This document shows positions 11,601-24,940 of a stretch of DNA of 64,000 nt, piece after piece (position 1 is the stretch's first letter; every line of letters begins with the position of its first letter). Below the pieces are notes generated by a model that saw only the letters and a list, made by a program, of their open reading frames with translations, searched no databases and was not told the DNA's origin. Source of the DNA: Gorsachius magnificus (lineage: Eukaryota; Chordata; Aves; Pelecaniformes; Ardeidae); assembly GCA_034008185.1 (NCBI GenBank), contig CM067089.1:23594213-23658212 (forward strand). The letters are read 5' to 3'. The position numbers and the translations under genes were made by a program.

Positions 11601-14600
11601 AAGTTTTGCATTAGGCACCTCGACAGGACCAGTGCTTTTTTGCTACATTAGAGTGCAGCATTCAAACTCCACAAGAATTACCTTCCCTCACTATTCATCC
11701 AGACAGAACCAAGGGAAAAAAAGTAGGACACTCTTCCTTCAGCACAGAATTTAGACCAACCTAATATTTCTATTTTTAAATTACATTTATGATATTTCCG
11801 GTGGGTGTAAGTCATGAATGCAGTTCCAGTATGCTAGGAGCAACGTAAATACAGTCATTCCCAAAGGGATCTTACAGCTGTTATGCATGGGTCAGAGATT
11901 CTGTGAAATACAAAATCTGAAACTTTAAAAGCTTTTTAGCCCACATCCTTCCCATTCCTTTTCAAAGGCGGAGTTAATGGATACTGAACAACACTGCCCC
12001 AAATTCTGCCCACAAGATATGGAAGTAGTAACTCTGTTTAAATAAAGTAATATTTAGCAATAAGCAACCACCCAGTCCTATCTTACTCAGGACCGGCATC
12101 AGAAATTCCTTTCTGATCCAAATTAACTCAACTGCCACTTCACACTGACAACTGTGCATCTAAAGACACATGGAATTGTTTCCTCTGCAAATCATTCTAA
12201 GGGGGGAAGGAGGAGTGCAACTTCACACTGCAGCATACAAGTCTAGCCTCCTCCTCCTACCTGATTCCTTGATTATTAGACACTCAAAAGGACTTAAGTA
12301 AGCTCTCCCCCTTACCAATCTGGAGATGTCAGTCCATAAAACTGGAAAAGATTCTGCACTTACCTCTGATCACAGTCTGGTGAAGGAAAGATACTCATCA
12401 GCTGCTTCTCTCAGGAACAATATTCTGGTTTAAAATAAACAAAAAAGAAACAAGACTTTAAACAGTGATTCTCTCTCTCTTGCATAATGTTAGCCTCCCA
12501 TCAGCGTTCGTAAACATTTACTTAGCAGGAGCACCTTCGCTCTCCAGAGCCAAGGTAATGATTATACACTAACCATGGCACGAGGACAGAACAAGGCCAT
12601 GACAACAGCCTTGTTGGCACCAACTAGATGATGACGTAGGGTTGCACTGCAGCAGGCTTGATTGTTCAAGAGCGAGGCAAGATGAGAAATGACAAGTGCA
12701 GGAGAAAAAAAAAAAACAACCAGCAAACCAGGAACCTGGATTTAGAGGTAAACCACAAAGAAAAAAGAAAGTTCATGGAACAAGCAAATGTGGTATGAGC
12801 TGAGAGAAATGGACATGCCAGCATAGTCCTAATGGGATTTCTCACATCTGTTCATAAATATTGTTGCCTTTGAAACAGCCAACAAAGCAAACTACAAGAC
12901 ACTACCTTCTTTAGTCTTGGCCACTGCTAAATCAGTTCAGTAAAACTTCAGTGGTATGACAAAGTCTGTGTAGTCTATTGCCAAAACCTTTAAAAGAGTC
13001 AGGACCATTAGGTATACTGCGAAACAAAAACAAACCACTGAAGGACAGAGTTACACCCTTCCTCCACCCCCCTACCTGGCTAGCGATCACACAAATGGAA
13101 GTGCTTTGTGAAACTAACTGAAGCTCAGGAAACTTCTGTGTCTGTACACACACACAGAGCAACGTCTCAGCAGAGTCACCGAAATCCTGAGGGAAGGCAC
13201 AGATTAGAACAGGGTCGGTGCTACAAGGCTAATTTTACTATACCTGTCAGCCTCTAAAGGCTGCTTTTCCCCATCAGCTGTGCCTCAGACACACAAGTAC
13301 TCTCCTGTAGCTTTCCAGCTCACACAAACCTTGATTCAGCAAAACCCCTGACCTTTGAGTTTCCAATAACCTTTAATATCTCTACAGCCAATTAGTAAAC
13401 AAGAACCACACTTGCGCCGCCTGTAAATACAACCAAGTGTGCCCAGCTCCCTGCCTTCCTTGCAAATTTACAAGAGCAAAATTTTCTCTTTTCCTTTTTC
13501 CTGGTTAGATAAAGGTTAGTTTAGAAAAAAAGCGCCAACCATTCTTCAGCCTTCCTCGGTACGCAACTTTCCTCTTTTATTTTGATCTATAATTCTTACA
13601 TTTCTTCACTAAACAGTTTGAGAAGGCAGAATGAGAAGCCCTGCATACCTGGCCTCCACAGATCCCAACACACCAGGGCAAACATCAAAACAGCCAGATG
13701 CAACAGCAAAACAACTAAACTACAAAAGGGGTGAATGTTTGATGTCACTGTAAAAGGAATAGACAACTAAAGAAATGTTTTTTCACAAAACTGTGACAAT
13801 CCAATGAAACTCATTGAGAAAAACAATCAAAATAGGACATTAATTATTAGTAGAATTTATATGATGGCAGCGGATAAGACTCTTGTGTGTCCACTACCCT
13901 CATGGTAGTCGTTAAGACTCACAAAAGCAGATACACCAGCATCTAACTAATGGCATTTAATGTAAGTTTCCCATAGGGGCTGCTGTCCCCTGATGTTTCA
14001 CTGCAAAATACCTTGCACTTTCTGATATAAACTGTAAGTGGCTACTTGGACGAAGATGGAGTATCACTCTGGTCTAGCTGGTTTTACTTTCCAGAATACA
14101 GCAAACTTGAAAAAACCCAAAAGGATCCACATATCACAAATGCAGGGCAGACACTCAAAGGAGTTACAAATAATTTTCTCTTCAGCTTTGAAAAATGCAA
14201 CTTGCTCACACATATAGAAGCTCAGAAACAGCTGTATCAATGAGGTAAAGAGACTCCTGCTCTGCACAGTCCCACAGTTTTCCACTAAGGCATGTCACAA
14301 CCGATAGAAGTAGAAACACATCAGGGCAGGGTAAGAAGGGAGATGGAATTTAACATCAGCTGAATGGGGTAACAAGGAATTTGAACTGAATACAGTAATT
14401 GGTAAGTAGCTAGTGATGAAACACAAAGAACAGAGTGATATTATCAAGCAGACAGATTCTTCCATCAGTAGAATATGACTGGAATTGACCAAATCTGATT
14501 TCACTGCAAGATTTATTTTGAAGAACCTTAAACTAAAGGAGTGGTTTAAAGCAACAGTAAAGTGATGACACTGCAGTCATTTCCACAGAAAGCCAAGCGA

Positions 14601-14784
14601 GGTGACAAAACCTTGCCTAACAATTTCCCATTTCCCTCCTCCATACATACTCATCTGCCTATGTTGTCCATGAGAAGCAAACAGATTTGTATGTTTGGAA
14701 AGCCCTCGGCACAAAGCGCGTGTTACCACCATTATCAACAGCTGCTAAACATGACCTCCCAAACGCTTAACAGAGAAGGCAACA
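8641..14784. other. Non-coding stretch, little identified
   Basis: AT-rich unique DNA. Besides the poly(A) run at 9024-9041 it has an inverted repeat with 9-bp arms AACTGGCAA/TTGCCAGTT (9483-9491 and 9507-9515, 15-bp spacer). Open frames reach at most 97 codons. Confidence 0.6.
9024..9041 (+). repeat. Poly(A) run, 18 bp
   Basis: An uninterrupted A18. No retroposed gene body is recognisable immediately upstream, so it may be a simple homopolymer rather than a retroposon tail. Confidence 0.9.
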
Positions 14785-15460
14785 TCACATTTCATCTCTA
14801 GGCATCATAGCATTTACTAATGGAAACGAACCTCTGCCTAGCACACAATTAAGCGATTCTGGAAAGATGTCATTAACTCTAGGAGCATCATATCTTTTCC
14901 CTTGTTTGTATTTAGTTCCGAATTTACCAGCCGTAACAGTAGAGTGGGAAAGCTCAGGAGCCTGTGCTCTGGCCACGCAGGCTCCTGCAAGAGCTTCCGT
15001 TAAGTTAGGGTGTGTGCTGTATGGAGACTCAATAAGCAACGGCATTTGTATTCCTGACAGCTTTATTCCTTTAAACACCAGCCACACTGGAAGTCTAACT
15101 TTACTTTTTACTCTGGAAAAAAGGCCAAACCCGAGTGTAACAGATGCTGTCTGGAACGCCCAGGATATGTATGAGAGTATGTGTGTGGTCCCTTCACCAT
15201 TAGGAGATAAAACAGCTTTCAGGAAAATGAGAAGGGTGCTTAGTTTTCTAAGCATAAAAACCTTAATATTTACACTAATCAAATACAACAGGGTCCATTT
15301 AGTCAGAAGAACAGTATTCACACGGGAGCCCAACCAAGTAGAACTATTTTCCCATAAAGATCTTATCCTTAGTCTAGGCAAACAATCCAAGTCACACCAC
15401 AACAGTTCTACTCTATATATGTCTGTAGTAATTACACTAAGGAAACATGGCAGTCCTTAG
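14785..15460. other. Overlapping antisense open frames, coding status doubtful
   Basis: The minus strand is open for 205 codons (15402 down to 14785; it begins at a GTG, not an ATG). The plus strand is open for 197 codons from an ATG at 14867 to 15460. The third codon positions of the two frames fall on the same bases. The plus product starts with a hydrophobic stretch (residues about 3-25) that could resemble a signal peptide. Neither product matches a family I recognise. No strong start context, splice sites or repeat content was noted. Most probably chance, but this is the longest stop-free stretch in the window. Confidence 0.12.
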
Positions 15461-15462
15461 TT

Positions 15463-15483
15463 TAAAAATAATAATAATAATTT
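15463..15483 (+). repeat. Short (AAT)n microsatellite
   Basis: A run of AAT/ATA triplets just after the end of the plus-strand open frame that stops near 15460. Confidence 0.8.
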
Positions 15484-18400
15484 TAAAAGCCCAAATCAGA
15501 AGCGCAGTGAAAATATGTAACAATGAAGCATAACTGGGAAAATACAGAAGGTAGCTTGATACGGTCAAAATATGAAAGGACTTACAGGGATATGAACAGA
15601 GAATAGAAAGCCCTGCTTAGTAAATGGTGGAGATTTTTAGTTAATTTCTATAAAAGAAGAAAATAGAGAATAAAAACGACAGGCACCTGAGGTTTGCATT
15701 TCTTCCTGGATAACAAATACTTTATAACATCACTGAAAGAGTTGTGTAGCTTTACAGTTCAAAGCTGCACAGAGACAACACAGAGCAGACAGGGTTGACT
15801 TAGTGGCTCTGGGGAAGAAGGATGGATGAACTGCAGCAATCAAACAGGAAAAAAAGGGAAAACGTACATAGAGAAGAGGGAGAGAAAAGGCATAGACTAC
15901 ATGGGAAACAGGGAAACCAAGGAACAATTATCAGAAAAAGTCACTGTCAGAAATTGCAAATGCTCAAGAAAGAAGCACCATGGAGAAAACTCCATTCCCT
16001 GTCAGGATCTCCAAGGAAGTGAAAGAAATGGAAACTAGGCAGCAAGGATATAATTGAAATAGTTAATCAAGTATGTTTGCCATCAAAACAGATTAACACA
16101 TATAGTTCCTTTATGGCTCATCCGTATGCATCCAGCAGAACTGGTTTGAAAAGGGAAATGGTTTCTGAGACCCAGTGAAGCCCTTAAGTGAATATTTCTG
16201 ATAAGAGAAAGCAGTCTCATTTTCAAAGTTCTAGAAGTCATCTCTTAAATTCCTCCCTTCCCTCTTGCATGATGGGTTGCCTTCAATGTAATTCACCAAA
16301 GAAGCTTTCACAACAGATGGAAAAGGCAGAGCCATCTGAGAAAGGAGAAGCATCAGTTCGGTAACGCAAAGCAAATGGCTTTGCATGGTTCATCATTCAG
16401 CCAATACCTTGCTTCAGATCTTGCATGTCCTCGTGTGGCATCGCCTTGCCTGCACACAACACAGGAAAGGATTCCTCCCTGCAAGCCTACTCATGGCACT
16501 GAGGGCATGACTGTGCTGCTCTGAAATGCCCATGACCCTGACTGCTCCAGCAGTCCAATTTTCAGAAAGGCCAATGCAAGCAGTGAAGTGTTAAAACCAT
16601 AATGGCATCTGGCTTTGCCTCTGTCCTTTTCTCTCCTGCTATCAGCTAGCTGTGTGTCTCCCAACAAGCAAAAAAACAAACCAACTGCAATCATCAAGGC
16701 CAATGGGGAGAAAGATATCAGTAACAACCTTCTTCCCAATGCTGCAGGCTAACAGCTAAAGTCATGCCATATTTATGAGAAGAGAAGAAACTTGAGGGGT
16801 GGTGGGTGGTGAATGACAACAACTAAAATATTAGTAAAATACCTCTCCTTGTTCTCTTTTGCTTTCTGTTCTCATCACATAAGTAGGAAGGAAACAGCTT
16901 TCGCAGATGATGAACTTCCATTGCTACAATTCTCTCTTTCCCCCTCCCCCTTTGTTTTTGGCTGTTCCTCAATGAGCAAAGAATGGTCTTAAATAAGGTA
17001 AAAATATTATTTATGCATTAGACAGATATAGCTTAAAAAAATGACAGATTCCGTCCTGCCGCAGAGCCACTGCCTCCTGACAGCAATGCTGTAATTAAGT
17101 TGATAGCATTGAGCATTCCCTAAATTACTGGGTTAAAGCAGCAGAGCACTGTATTTAAACCTTTCACCCATTCAGATAATTTAAACAATTCTGCTCATGG
17201 CTTGTTTAGGCTACTCCTCCCCAAAGCATTCAAAATTAAGAGCACTCAAAAGAACTACAGACACCTAGTTTGGTACTAATCCTTCCCTGGTCCTAATAAA
17301 CCATGGCTCACACAGACAAAGCAATGCCTTATCTCCCTTATACCAGTCATAAAGCCATTATCTTAAGAAAAAAAGCATTTTTAAAAAAAAATAGCAAACA
17401 AATAACCAGATTAATGACAGGAAATCATGCTAGGTTTCCAGACAGCCTGAAAACACCTAGGAGCCCAAATCCCACAGGAGCGAACTTAATGTGAACAGAA
17501 AGCTATGTAAAGTCTTTGTGCCTAAATGGTGACCCCCAATTCACAGTGAAGTTGACAGCTCCCATGGAGAATTTCAAGAGGAAGGGGGTCAATTTTTTTC
17601 TCTCATTTTATTCCTCCATTAAATAAAGCGAATTCAGTCAGAATCCTTCTGACTTTAAGTCCATGTAATTCCTTCTTGACATTTTTCATTTAGCATTGTC
17701 AATATTTGATATGGACAGTGTTGCCTCTTCAGGTTCTTTATGCTTACTTCTGTCTCTGTCTTTAATCATAAAGTAAGTGCACTCTACATTGCAGAGGAGA
17801 TTCCTCCAATATCTAAGATGATGTGAGGGGAAAAACAAGGTATAAACAGCTCCTCATTAACCTCACAAACATGCCTACAACATTATGAATTAGAAATTCC
17901 AAGTTATGATTCACCCCCACCAAGGAACTAATTAAAACTAAAATCAACACTGTTTGTTTTTTATAAAAGGGAAAACCAATAAAGCCAATAACCTATACAC
18001 AAATAAAGGGTATAAAACACGTTTGATATGACTGTAAAGACACAATAAAGAAAATGGAGTTTTGCCCATAATTCAGTTCTAATATGCTGTTTAAACAGCT
18101 CTCCTTTGAGGTTCACAGTAGTAACTTCCAAGATGCCCAGTAAGTGGCCACAGCACAGCTGGCTGTACAGAAAAGATACCTAATGAGAAGAGATACTCCG
18201 TCCAATAAACCAAATAAAAATTACAGATACAGGGCTTCTTCCTGGATGCGAACACACAAAGCTGAATGAAATCCAAATCTGGAAGAATAAATATGGTTAT
18301 CTTGAAGCCAAACTGTGAAAGGGTAAGACCTGTTAGCAGATTGGCTGTAACTGTTTAATTAGGTGCATTTTGCCTTTTTCAATAGGTGAGAGGAGGGAAA

Positions 18401-18500
18401 TAAAATAATTCATGCTTTCAGGGGGATGAGGGGAAAGAAGAAATCAAAACTTCTTGCTCAATCACCTTTTACATGCTTAGCGCCAATGTTCAGCCCCAAA
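15484..18500. other. Non-coding stretch
   Basis: AT-rich, with a purine-rich part at 15820-16040 that keeps two plus frames open for about 70 codons each. The only notable segment is the candidate element at 16985-17205. Confidence 0.6.
16985..17205. promoter_or_regulatory. Candidate conserved non-coding element
   Basis: Contains TTATTTATGCAT, GCTGTAATTAAGTTGATAGC (17088-17107), TAAATTACTGGG, and TTTAAACAATTC near 17185. It has high-complexity, balanced composition with several homeodomain-type cores and no open frame. Recognised only by its general look. Confidence 0.25.
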
Positions 18501-18639
18501 CTCAGCTCAGCCAGTGCTCAGAACAGACGTATCCTCAGGATCTTCCCACACTTTGAGGCATAATAGCTTGCTTTCTCTTTCCGCAGTTTCCTCAAGCTCT
18601 GCTCCTCACTGCTGCTGCTTTCCAAAACGCCTTTATACC

Positions 18640-18790
18640 TGGCCGCTGATGGGGACCGGCTGCAGGTGCAGTCAGCTGGTGAGGAACGCGCAAACGTTGA
18701 ACAGGCTGTTCCCTCCTCCCTGGGGGCTCCCAGTCGCCCCCGAGGCTGGCTATATAAATGCTCGAATCGTCACCAAACCTTCCCACAAAT
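18640..18790 (+). promoter_or_regulatory. Candidate TATA-type core promoter
   Basis: A GC-rich segment (about 18640-18745, with CCCCCGAGG just before the box) ends in GGCTATATAAATGC. The TATATAAA box is at 18751-18758, so a start site would be expected near 18780-18790. There is no convincing coding exon downstream; any transcript would be non-coding or use distant exons. A 94-codon open frame covering 18514-18798 runs through the box itself and is probably chance. Confidence 0.3.
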
Positions 18791-18799
18791 GGAAGTAGA

Positions 18800-21700
18800 T
18801 ACCTGATCCGTCCACAGAAGTCTCCACTACCATATAAGGTTGTTTAGAAGAAAATTTAAGTACACTATTTTAACTCTGCCTACCATCCCTCTTCCTTTAT
18901 ATTCTCTGGGATGCAGAGGTAAAACAACCTGGTACACAAATCCATTTTGAAAGAATATGAATAATGCCGCTGCTTGATACTATTGTTCATTATGCCTGGA
19001 AAAAATCTTTGCACGAACCAGTAATTCTTTCTCCTTCTTTTCCATGAGACGATGCTACAAGATCACGGCTGAGAGAGTAGTGCCAGAACAATGTGAGGAG
19101 AGGAGTATCAATTATTTCAAACGCTACAGGTGCAAGGACTTGGCCACATCCTTTCACTCAGCCTTTTGAAGTCAACAATCTGACTGTGGTTGAATTGTCA
19201 GGAAGAATGGCATCTGAAAAAAGGTACACGTGATCAACCAACCTGAGTTCAAGGAACACCATTAAAGCTTTGAGATTAGTAGTCAAAAAAAGCCTGCAGA
19301 TTCTCTAGGACACTGGGTTACGATGAGGGAGAAGTGTCAGTACTTACAGATTGACTCATGGAAGTGCAACTAAAGCAGCTCTGTGCGGCATTGTTTGAGA
19401 GTCATTGACCCAGAAAGGCACTAAAGCAAAGCCGTACGTAACACTCCCAATGCAGGCACTCCGCGCTCTGCTCTGCTGCTGGAAGGAAAACACTGCACTG
19501 AGCTCCACAATTTCTTAGTTCATATAAACAGCTAAGGGAACTTCTGTGCTTCAAATGAAATGAAAATTTCTACTTCCCTTCTTAATTTCTTTTCATACCT
19601 CAAGTTAAAAGCTCTCTGCTGCCTTCCTTCTTTCTCTTCCCCCATCTTATTCTACCCTTTCATGGTGATTCGGAGTTGATCAGTGATTAAATTCCCTGTG
19701 TTTTCATGCAAACATCTGACTTTCCTGGCTTCACTGGAACATCAGTGAAGGCCTCCCTCCCACTCCTCTCTCATCCCAAGGGATTGAAGCATACACAACT
19801 TTGCCTGAGCATCATTTCGGAATAAGGCCACACTTGTGTTTTTAAGAGAGGCATCCAGCCAGCTGGAGGTTTCTTTATGGCTTCACTAAGTGCAAAGCCT
19901 TTTAGACTTGTAGACTGAGCCAAAACCCTGACCTACCATGCCCTTGTGGGACCAACAATATTCTTCCACTACTTGAGAGAGAAAATACATGAAGTGTCAG
20001 TTTAAAAAGCATGCAACACAGCAATTGAATATTAGCACTGTAGGATACTATCAAACAGCGTTTCAGTAGATGAAACACAGCAGGGTGTGGTGTGTAGGAC
20101 AAATTTTTTTTTTTTTTAAAGACTTTCAATCAACTCCGTTCCATTTTAAGGCAGGTAGAAAGAAATTATGCAAAAGTAGAAGCTTCAGTTTGAGTTTTAG
20201 ACCACATTTACATGTCAGCATGAGAATCTGATCTAACACTTGTCACAGCCATCAGTATGTCCACTGAATTCAACAAGCACAGGGTCAGGATTTAAATTTA
20301 TGTTGTGCCAGTTGTACATTCATTTACGTATATAAACTCTACGCTGTAGGGTATTATAATTATTTTTTTGCCATGGAACTGTCTAAGCATTACACATGAT
20401 CACAAAGAGTTGGGGTTTTTTAATAATATTAAAAAACTTCTTCCTCCTTTGGTACCCAACCATAACCCATTCTTATCTCTGTAATAACATAGATTTTCAT
20501 CTCACTAATCTTCTCTCCTCCTCAATACAAAAAGAGAATTTGCAAAGTGGATGACTAACCAAACCCCTTTCAGTTAAAGCTCACTCTGCTTAGGTGTTTT
20601 GACACTCCTAAGCTATATTTTTCTACTCATTTTTTTGAAAATGCATGTTCCTTTTGTTTCAACAGATTTACAGCAGACAAAGTCAGAGACAATGCCCCAT
20701 CTGAGTTACCTCATAAATCAGCAAAAACGTCAGGGGAAACCGCATTTTTTATCCTAGCAGTGCAAACAGAAATTGCCCTTGTCTGGCCTTATTTACCAGA
20801 CCATCTTGCCGGTGAACTGCATAACCCTCGCACTGCATCCTGAACACATCCATGCTCCTGTGGTCTTAGGCAGTTGCAGATTATAGGACTTTTCATGGGA
20901 AACACTTTTTTTTTTATTCCTTCCCTTCACCTTAACTACCAGTCAAACCTGAACAGTGTAAAACCAGACAAAAGGGAAATAATTTCCCAAATACCAACAC
21001 TCATACCGCTTTGTACTTCTAACCACCATTTTCTCCAGGCAAAGGGCTCTGCCATCTCACCCTCACCCAGATGCAAATCTGATTCAACTGTCAAAAGAAA
21101 AACAGAGCTGTTTAAATACAATAGCATCTAAGTCTTGTGTCAACAGCAAAGCTCTCCCTAAAACAGACTAAGTACAATTTTTCTGATTTACATACAGGAC
21201 AGAAAAACTGTGGAACTGAGCACAAGCTCAGACACTTACTATGCCAGCAGCAGAATCAGGAGTGTGAGGTCCCAGCAACAGAGTTCACAGGCTCCTAACC
21301 ACTGCCGTTTTGCCTTTTTGCCTCTGGAGCACTATTTTCTGCCCACCCAGAGCAGCCCCCTGATTTTTTTGCCTCACACGGAGCAGAGGCCAGACTCTGT
21401 GCTCTCTGAGGTTGCTGGCATAGCCAGGGCTGGGACCGTGGTGCTCTCAAAGTTGTGTCTTTCAGGTGTCATCCTTTGTCACCACAAATATTAAATATCC
21501 AACATTCAATACAGGGCACCTTCAAATGTTTAACAGAGGGCAAAGGCAGTCATTTGATGCAAAACCAATTTCCCACTAAAAATCACTGTTCTTTCCTTTT
21601 TTTCTAGCATCTTCTTGTCAATTCCAGCTCACCCTCAGTAATACATTTTCCCTACCAAAGGAAGTCCCGCAATGCATCACAAGACTAAGGAAAACATTTT

Positions 21701-23789
21701 TTTCAGCAACAAGAAGACTGATACCTTCTTACCAAGCAGAAAAAAATAGTTCTTTTAACAAAATCAGATTTTACAGGTTATCAGAGCCATCTCTTCCTCG
21801 TTTCAATGGCAGCTGGATGACAGTTTTCTGTCCCTTTTGATGCCTTTCTTGTCTATCTCAGCTGGACTCAAGCTAATAAGCTTCTCATTAATGAAATGAC
21901 TATGCCAAGGTACTGGCAGATGGTCCTATGTTCCAAGCACATCTTCCCATTCCCTCCCTCCCAGAAGTCCTAATCTATACACAGTGTAATCGTCACAAAA
22001 ACATATGCTCCCTGACAGAAAGCTTCCCTTCCATTATCTCTGTACTCTAGGGGACTGCCCCTGAAACCTCAGCGACACGAAGCAACTCCCTTCCTACTCA
22101 AGTCTCAGTTTCCTATATACCTGAAAAAACATTCAGCATGTCCTGGCCAAACTACAAGGCTTAAAATCCATGCTAACCTCTCCATAATACTGTCCATATC
22201 CTAGTCCATTACAAAGCAAAATGCACATACACATATATATGCATATGAAAAAAAAAGAATATATACCTCGTATTTCTTACGTGTAATACTTTGCCACTGT
22301 TATATTTACAGGTCCCTGTAACAGTACACAAGCCCTTCTCTTAGATGAAAAACCATATAGTATAATTTATTACGTTGGTTATCAGTAAATCTCTTGTGCA
22401 ACACTTCCATTTAAATGCTGAGCGAGTCAGTCACTAATTGGGTATCTCATATATCTTAAAATAATCTGTTTGTTTCATCTGCTGGCTCCCTCTCCCCCAG
22501 CAATTTAATCAGATTATTGTGATTGATGAATTCATTAATATGGTCATCGTATCCTGAGAGCATAGCGACTTCTAGAAAGAAAGTTTCAGGAAAGAAAAGC
22601 AAGTATCTCCCTTTCGTACACAGATAGTTATGAGCAGAGGAATAAATGAACGCTATCAGTTTCCCAGCTGTGGGAAGGGCTGCACAAAGGTTATTTCTAG
22701 ACACTTACAATCACTTTAGCTGGCTTTGCTGGAGCTCCTCAGAGAAGGCTGGGGGTATGGCAGGCACAGACAGGCCACCATCACATGAAGGGTTATTTTA
22801 GCTCTCCAAATTGACTCTGAACCTTCTGAAAGATCATTTCTTTCCAGAGGAAGAAAAAATTTTATTGTCAGTTTTCCTCTGCATTTAATCCCAACAGTAC
22901 TCGACAGCTTTTCCCCACTGCTGATAGGGAAAAACACCACCAGAAAGTAGAAAAGCTTCCCTTTAATCTTTGCTGCCTCCTTTTCAAGTTCAAAGTCTTC
23001 AAAGACCTTTTCTCTTACTGAGTAACACCTTAAATCACTGATAGTTGTATGGAATAACTTAAGCTTAGTAACTCCAAAACTATCTACCTTTAAAAAGGTG
23101 AAAGAGCTAAAAAGCGCTTTCATTTCTAGCTGAAACAAAAACCAACAGGTCAAACATGGGCAATGGTGGACAAGAAGAGAGAGTGAGAAGTATTATTGAG
23201 CCAGCAGGAAAAATAACATAATTATGCTTCTGTAGCTTTTGTCATCCAAAAGTAAAGAAGCCAAAGCACTTTGATAGTGCACGTTCCCAATCCTCCCAAA
23301 CAGAAAAGGAAAACAGAAGGAACTTAGCACTTAATGGGGAAAACAGTAACTACAGAAAAGCATGTAACAGCACCGCTCAGGCACCCAGGAGCTGTGAGGG
23401 CCTGAGGAGGATGGTATAAATGACAAATGACCTCCACCCCTGCTTACTGGGAGGCTGAAACGGTATTCGCAAGTGAGACAACTCTGCCCTGAGGTGTAAC
23501 TTTGTATCTGTCTAAAAACATCATAAACCAGATGAAAAACATGTTACTTAAAAATACAGTAAGACACCAAATTCCTAGGGAGAAAACCTAGCATCTACCC
23601 TTTGCTGACTGCGAGAGCAACATCCAAGATGACACTGAGCATTAGAGGATCAAAAAGGCTCTCGGTGAGCATCTGTCAAGTGGAGAATTTGGATGAGGAT
23701 TACTTTGGGAGGATGGCCAGCCGGGTAAACAGCGGCAAGCAAACAGGAAAGGCTACTTGTTGGAGCAATGCATAACAGGCTTCCAGAAA
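18800..23789. other. Non-coding stretch, nothing identified
   Basis: AT-rich unique DNA with simple T runs (T14 at 20104-20117) and one octamer word (21071-21078). A 145-codon minus frame (23153-22716) shows no known domain. Confidence 0.6.
20415..20437. repeat. AT-rich perfect inverted repeat, 10-bp arms
   Basis: Arms GTTTTTTAAT and ATTAAAAAAC are exact reverse complements separated by AAT. In AT-rich DNA this may be chance. Confidence 0.85.
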
Positions 23790-23935
23790 CTAAATGCACC
23801 ATACGTAATTAAAGCAATTGATTACAGTTATGTGGCTTCGCACATTTGCAAACGCGTTTCCTCCTTTTTAGTCTCAGAGCGATGTGCTTATTCATGCAAA
23901 CTGAAAGGAAATATGTAAACAGTTTTGAAAATACA
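23790..23935. promoter_or_regulatory. Candidate conserved non-coding element, homeodomain-site rich
   Basis: The stretch contains ACGTAATTAAAGCAATTGAT (23804-23823) with overlapping TAATTA, CAATTG and TGATTA words, followed by TTTGCAAACGCG and TTCATGCAAAC (about 23892). It has no coding potential and looks unlike the surrounding low-complexity A-rich DNA. Function is inferred from motif content only. Confidence 0.3.
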
Positions 23936-24114
23936 GGAGATTGTGAGAAATGGAACATTTGATACGGCATTATCTTGCAAATGCCTCCAGATTCCTCTCT
24001 GGTCACTGTGTGGGCAGCACATTCCCAGGACAGAGAGCAGGGTGGGTGGGAGAAGGGGGACTGTAAAGCTATTCATGAACTGCATTTTGTCTTCTCCTGC
24101 TGAGGTTCACTAGT

Positions 24115-24300
24115 GACCTACCGGAGCAGTCGGGAGGAGGGAGGGCTCACTCCAGCAGGAAGCGGGCACAAGGAGCGCCCGACACCCAACGCGCCAGAGG
24201 TGGCCATGGCAAGGGAGCGCGGCCCTCTCGCTGACGCCCTGCCCACACAGGGCCTTCTAATTGCTCCGCTCAGGCTGCCGGCCGCTTTGCAGTCTCTCAT
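24115..24300. promoter_or_regulatory. Small CpG-containing GC-rich patch
   Basis: About 185 bp of GC-rich sequence with roughly a dozen or more CpG (for example AACGCGCC, GAGCGCGGCC, GCCGGCCGC) in a region where CpG is otherwise rare. It could be a weak CpG island, an alternative first exon or an old GC-rich insertion. Frames are open on both strands (about 160 and 60 codons) but contain no known domain. Confidence 0.3.
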
Positions 24301-24940
24301 TTGGATGTACCATACGCAATCGTTCAGGAGGAAAGTTAATCCATCACAACGACGTTCTTACAAACCGGGCAGCCCTTTCCCCAGCCCCCACATAAGTAAA
24401 AATACAAGTTACATCATCTTCATTGCCTTGACTTTCCCTGACGCCACCAAAGTTCAGAGATGTAGGCAACAGCTCCCGAGACAGATGAACCGAGGGGGAC
24501 AGCAGAGAACCCATGCTCACAGCTATGCTGACAAACAAGGCCTAGGGGCACCCACTGCCAACAAAATAAAGTCTCCACATGCTGCACCGTGCACCTAGCT
24601 GCTGCAAACACAGGAGCCACCCTACATCTCCTTGCTATGAAAATTCCCCACCACGGAGCACCACCTTATTTTTGACAACTGAAGACACTGGTAGAAGTGG
24701 AAATGCAGTTTACTAGGAAAGGACCCTGCCTGGGATTTTTCTCCTGACCATCCTCTGCCAGCAGAGCCTCCTTTCTGCCATTCACCAGCACCCTCTTGCA
24801 GCACAGGGCAGCTCTGTAACCAAGGCAATGCGAGAAAGCAAGGCCTGTCTGGAGCTCTGAAGACAGGGATAAATTTTGAAGCTGTGGTATGGAAATAATG
24901 TGCAATTGCTGACAAGTGGATGATCAGCCCCAAGAATGTA

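Noticed and set aside
22716..23153. 145-codon minus-strand frame followed by a GTAAGTG donor-like word at about 22704
   Set aside because: A stop codon precedes the donor in the frame concerned, and the protein matches nothing recognised.
24113..24598. 161-codon plus-strand open frame as a gene
   Set aside because: Starts inside a GC-rich patch, has no domain, and composition changes along it; best explained by local GC content.
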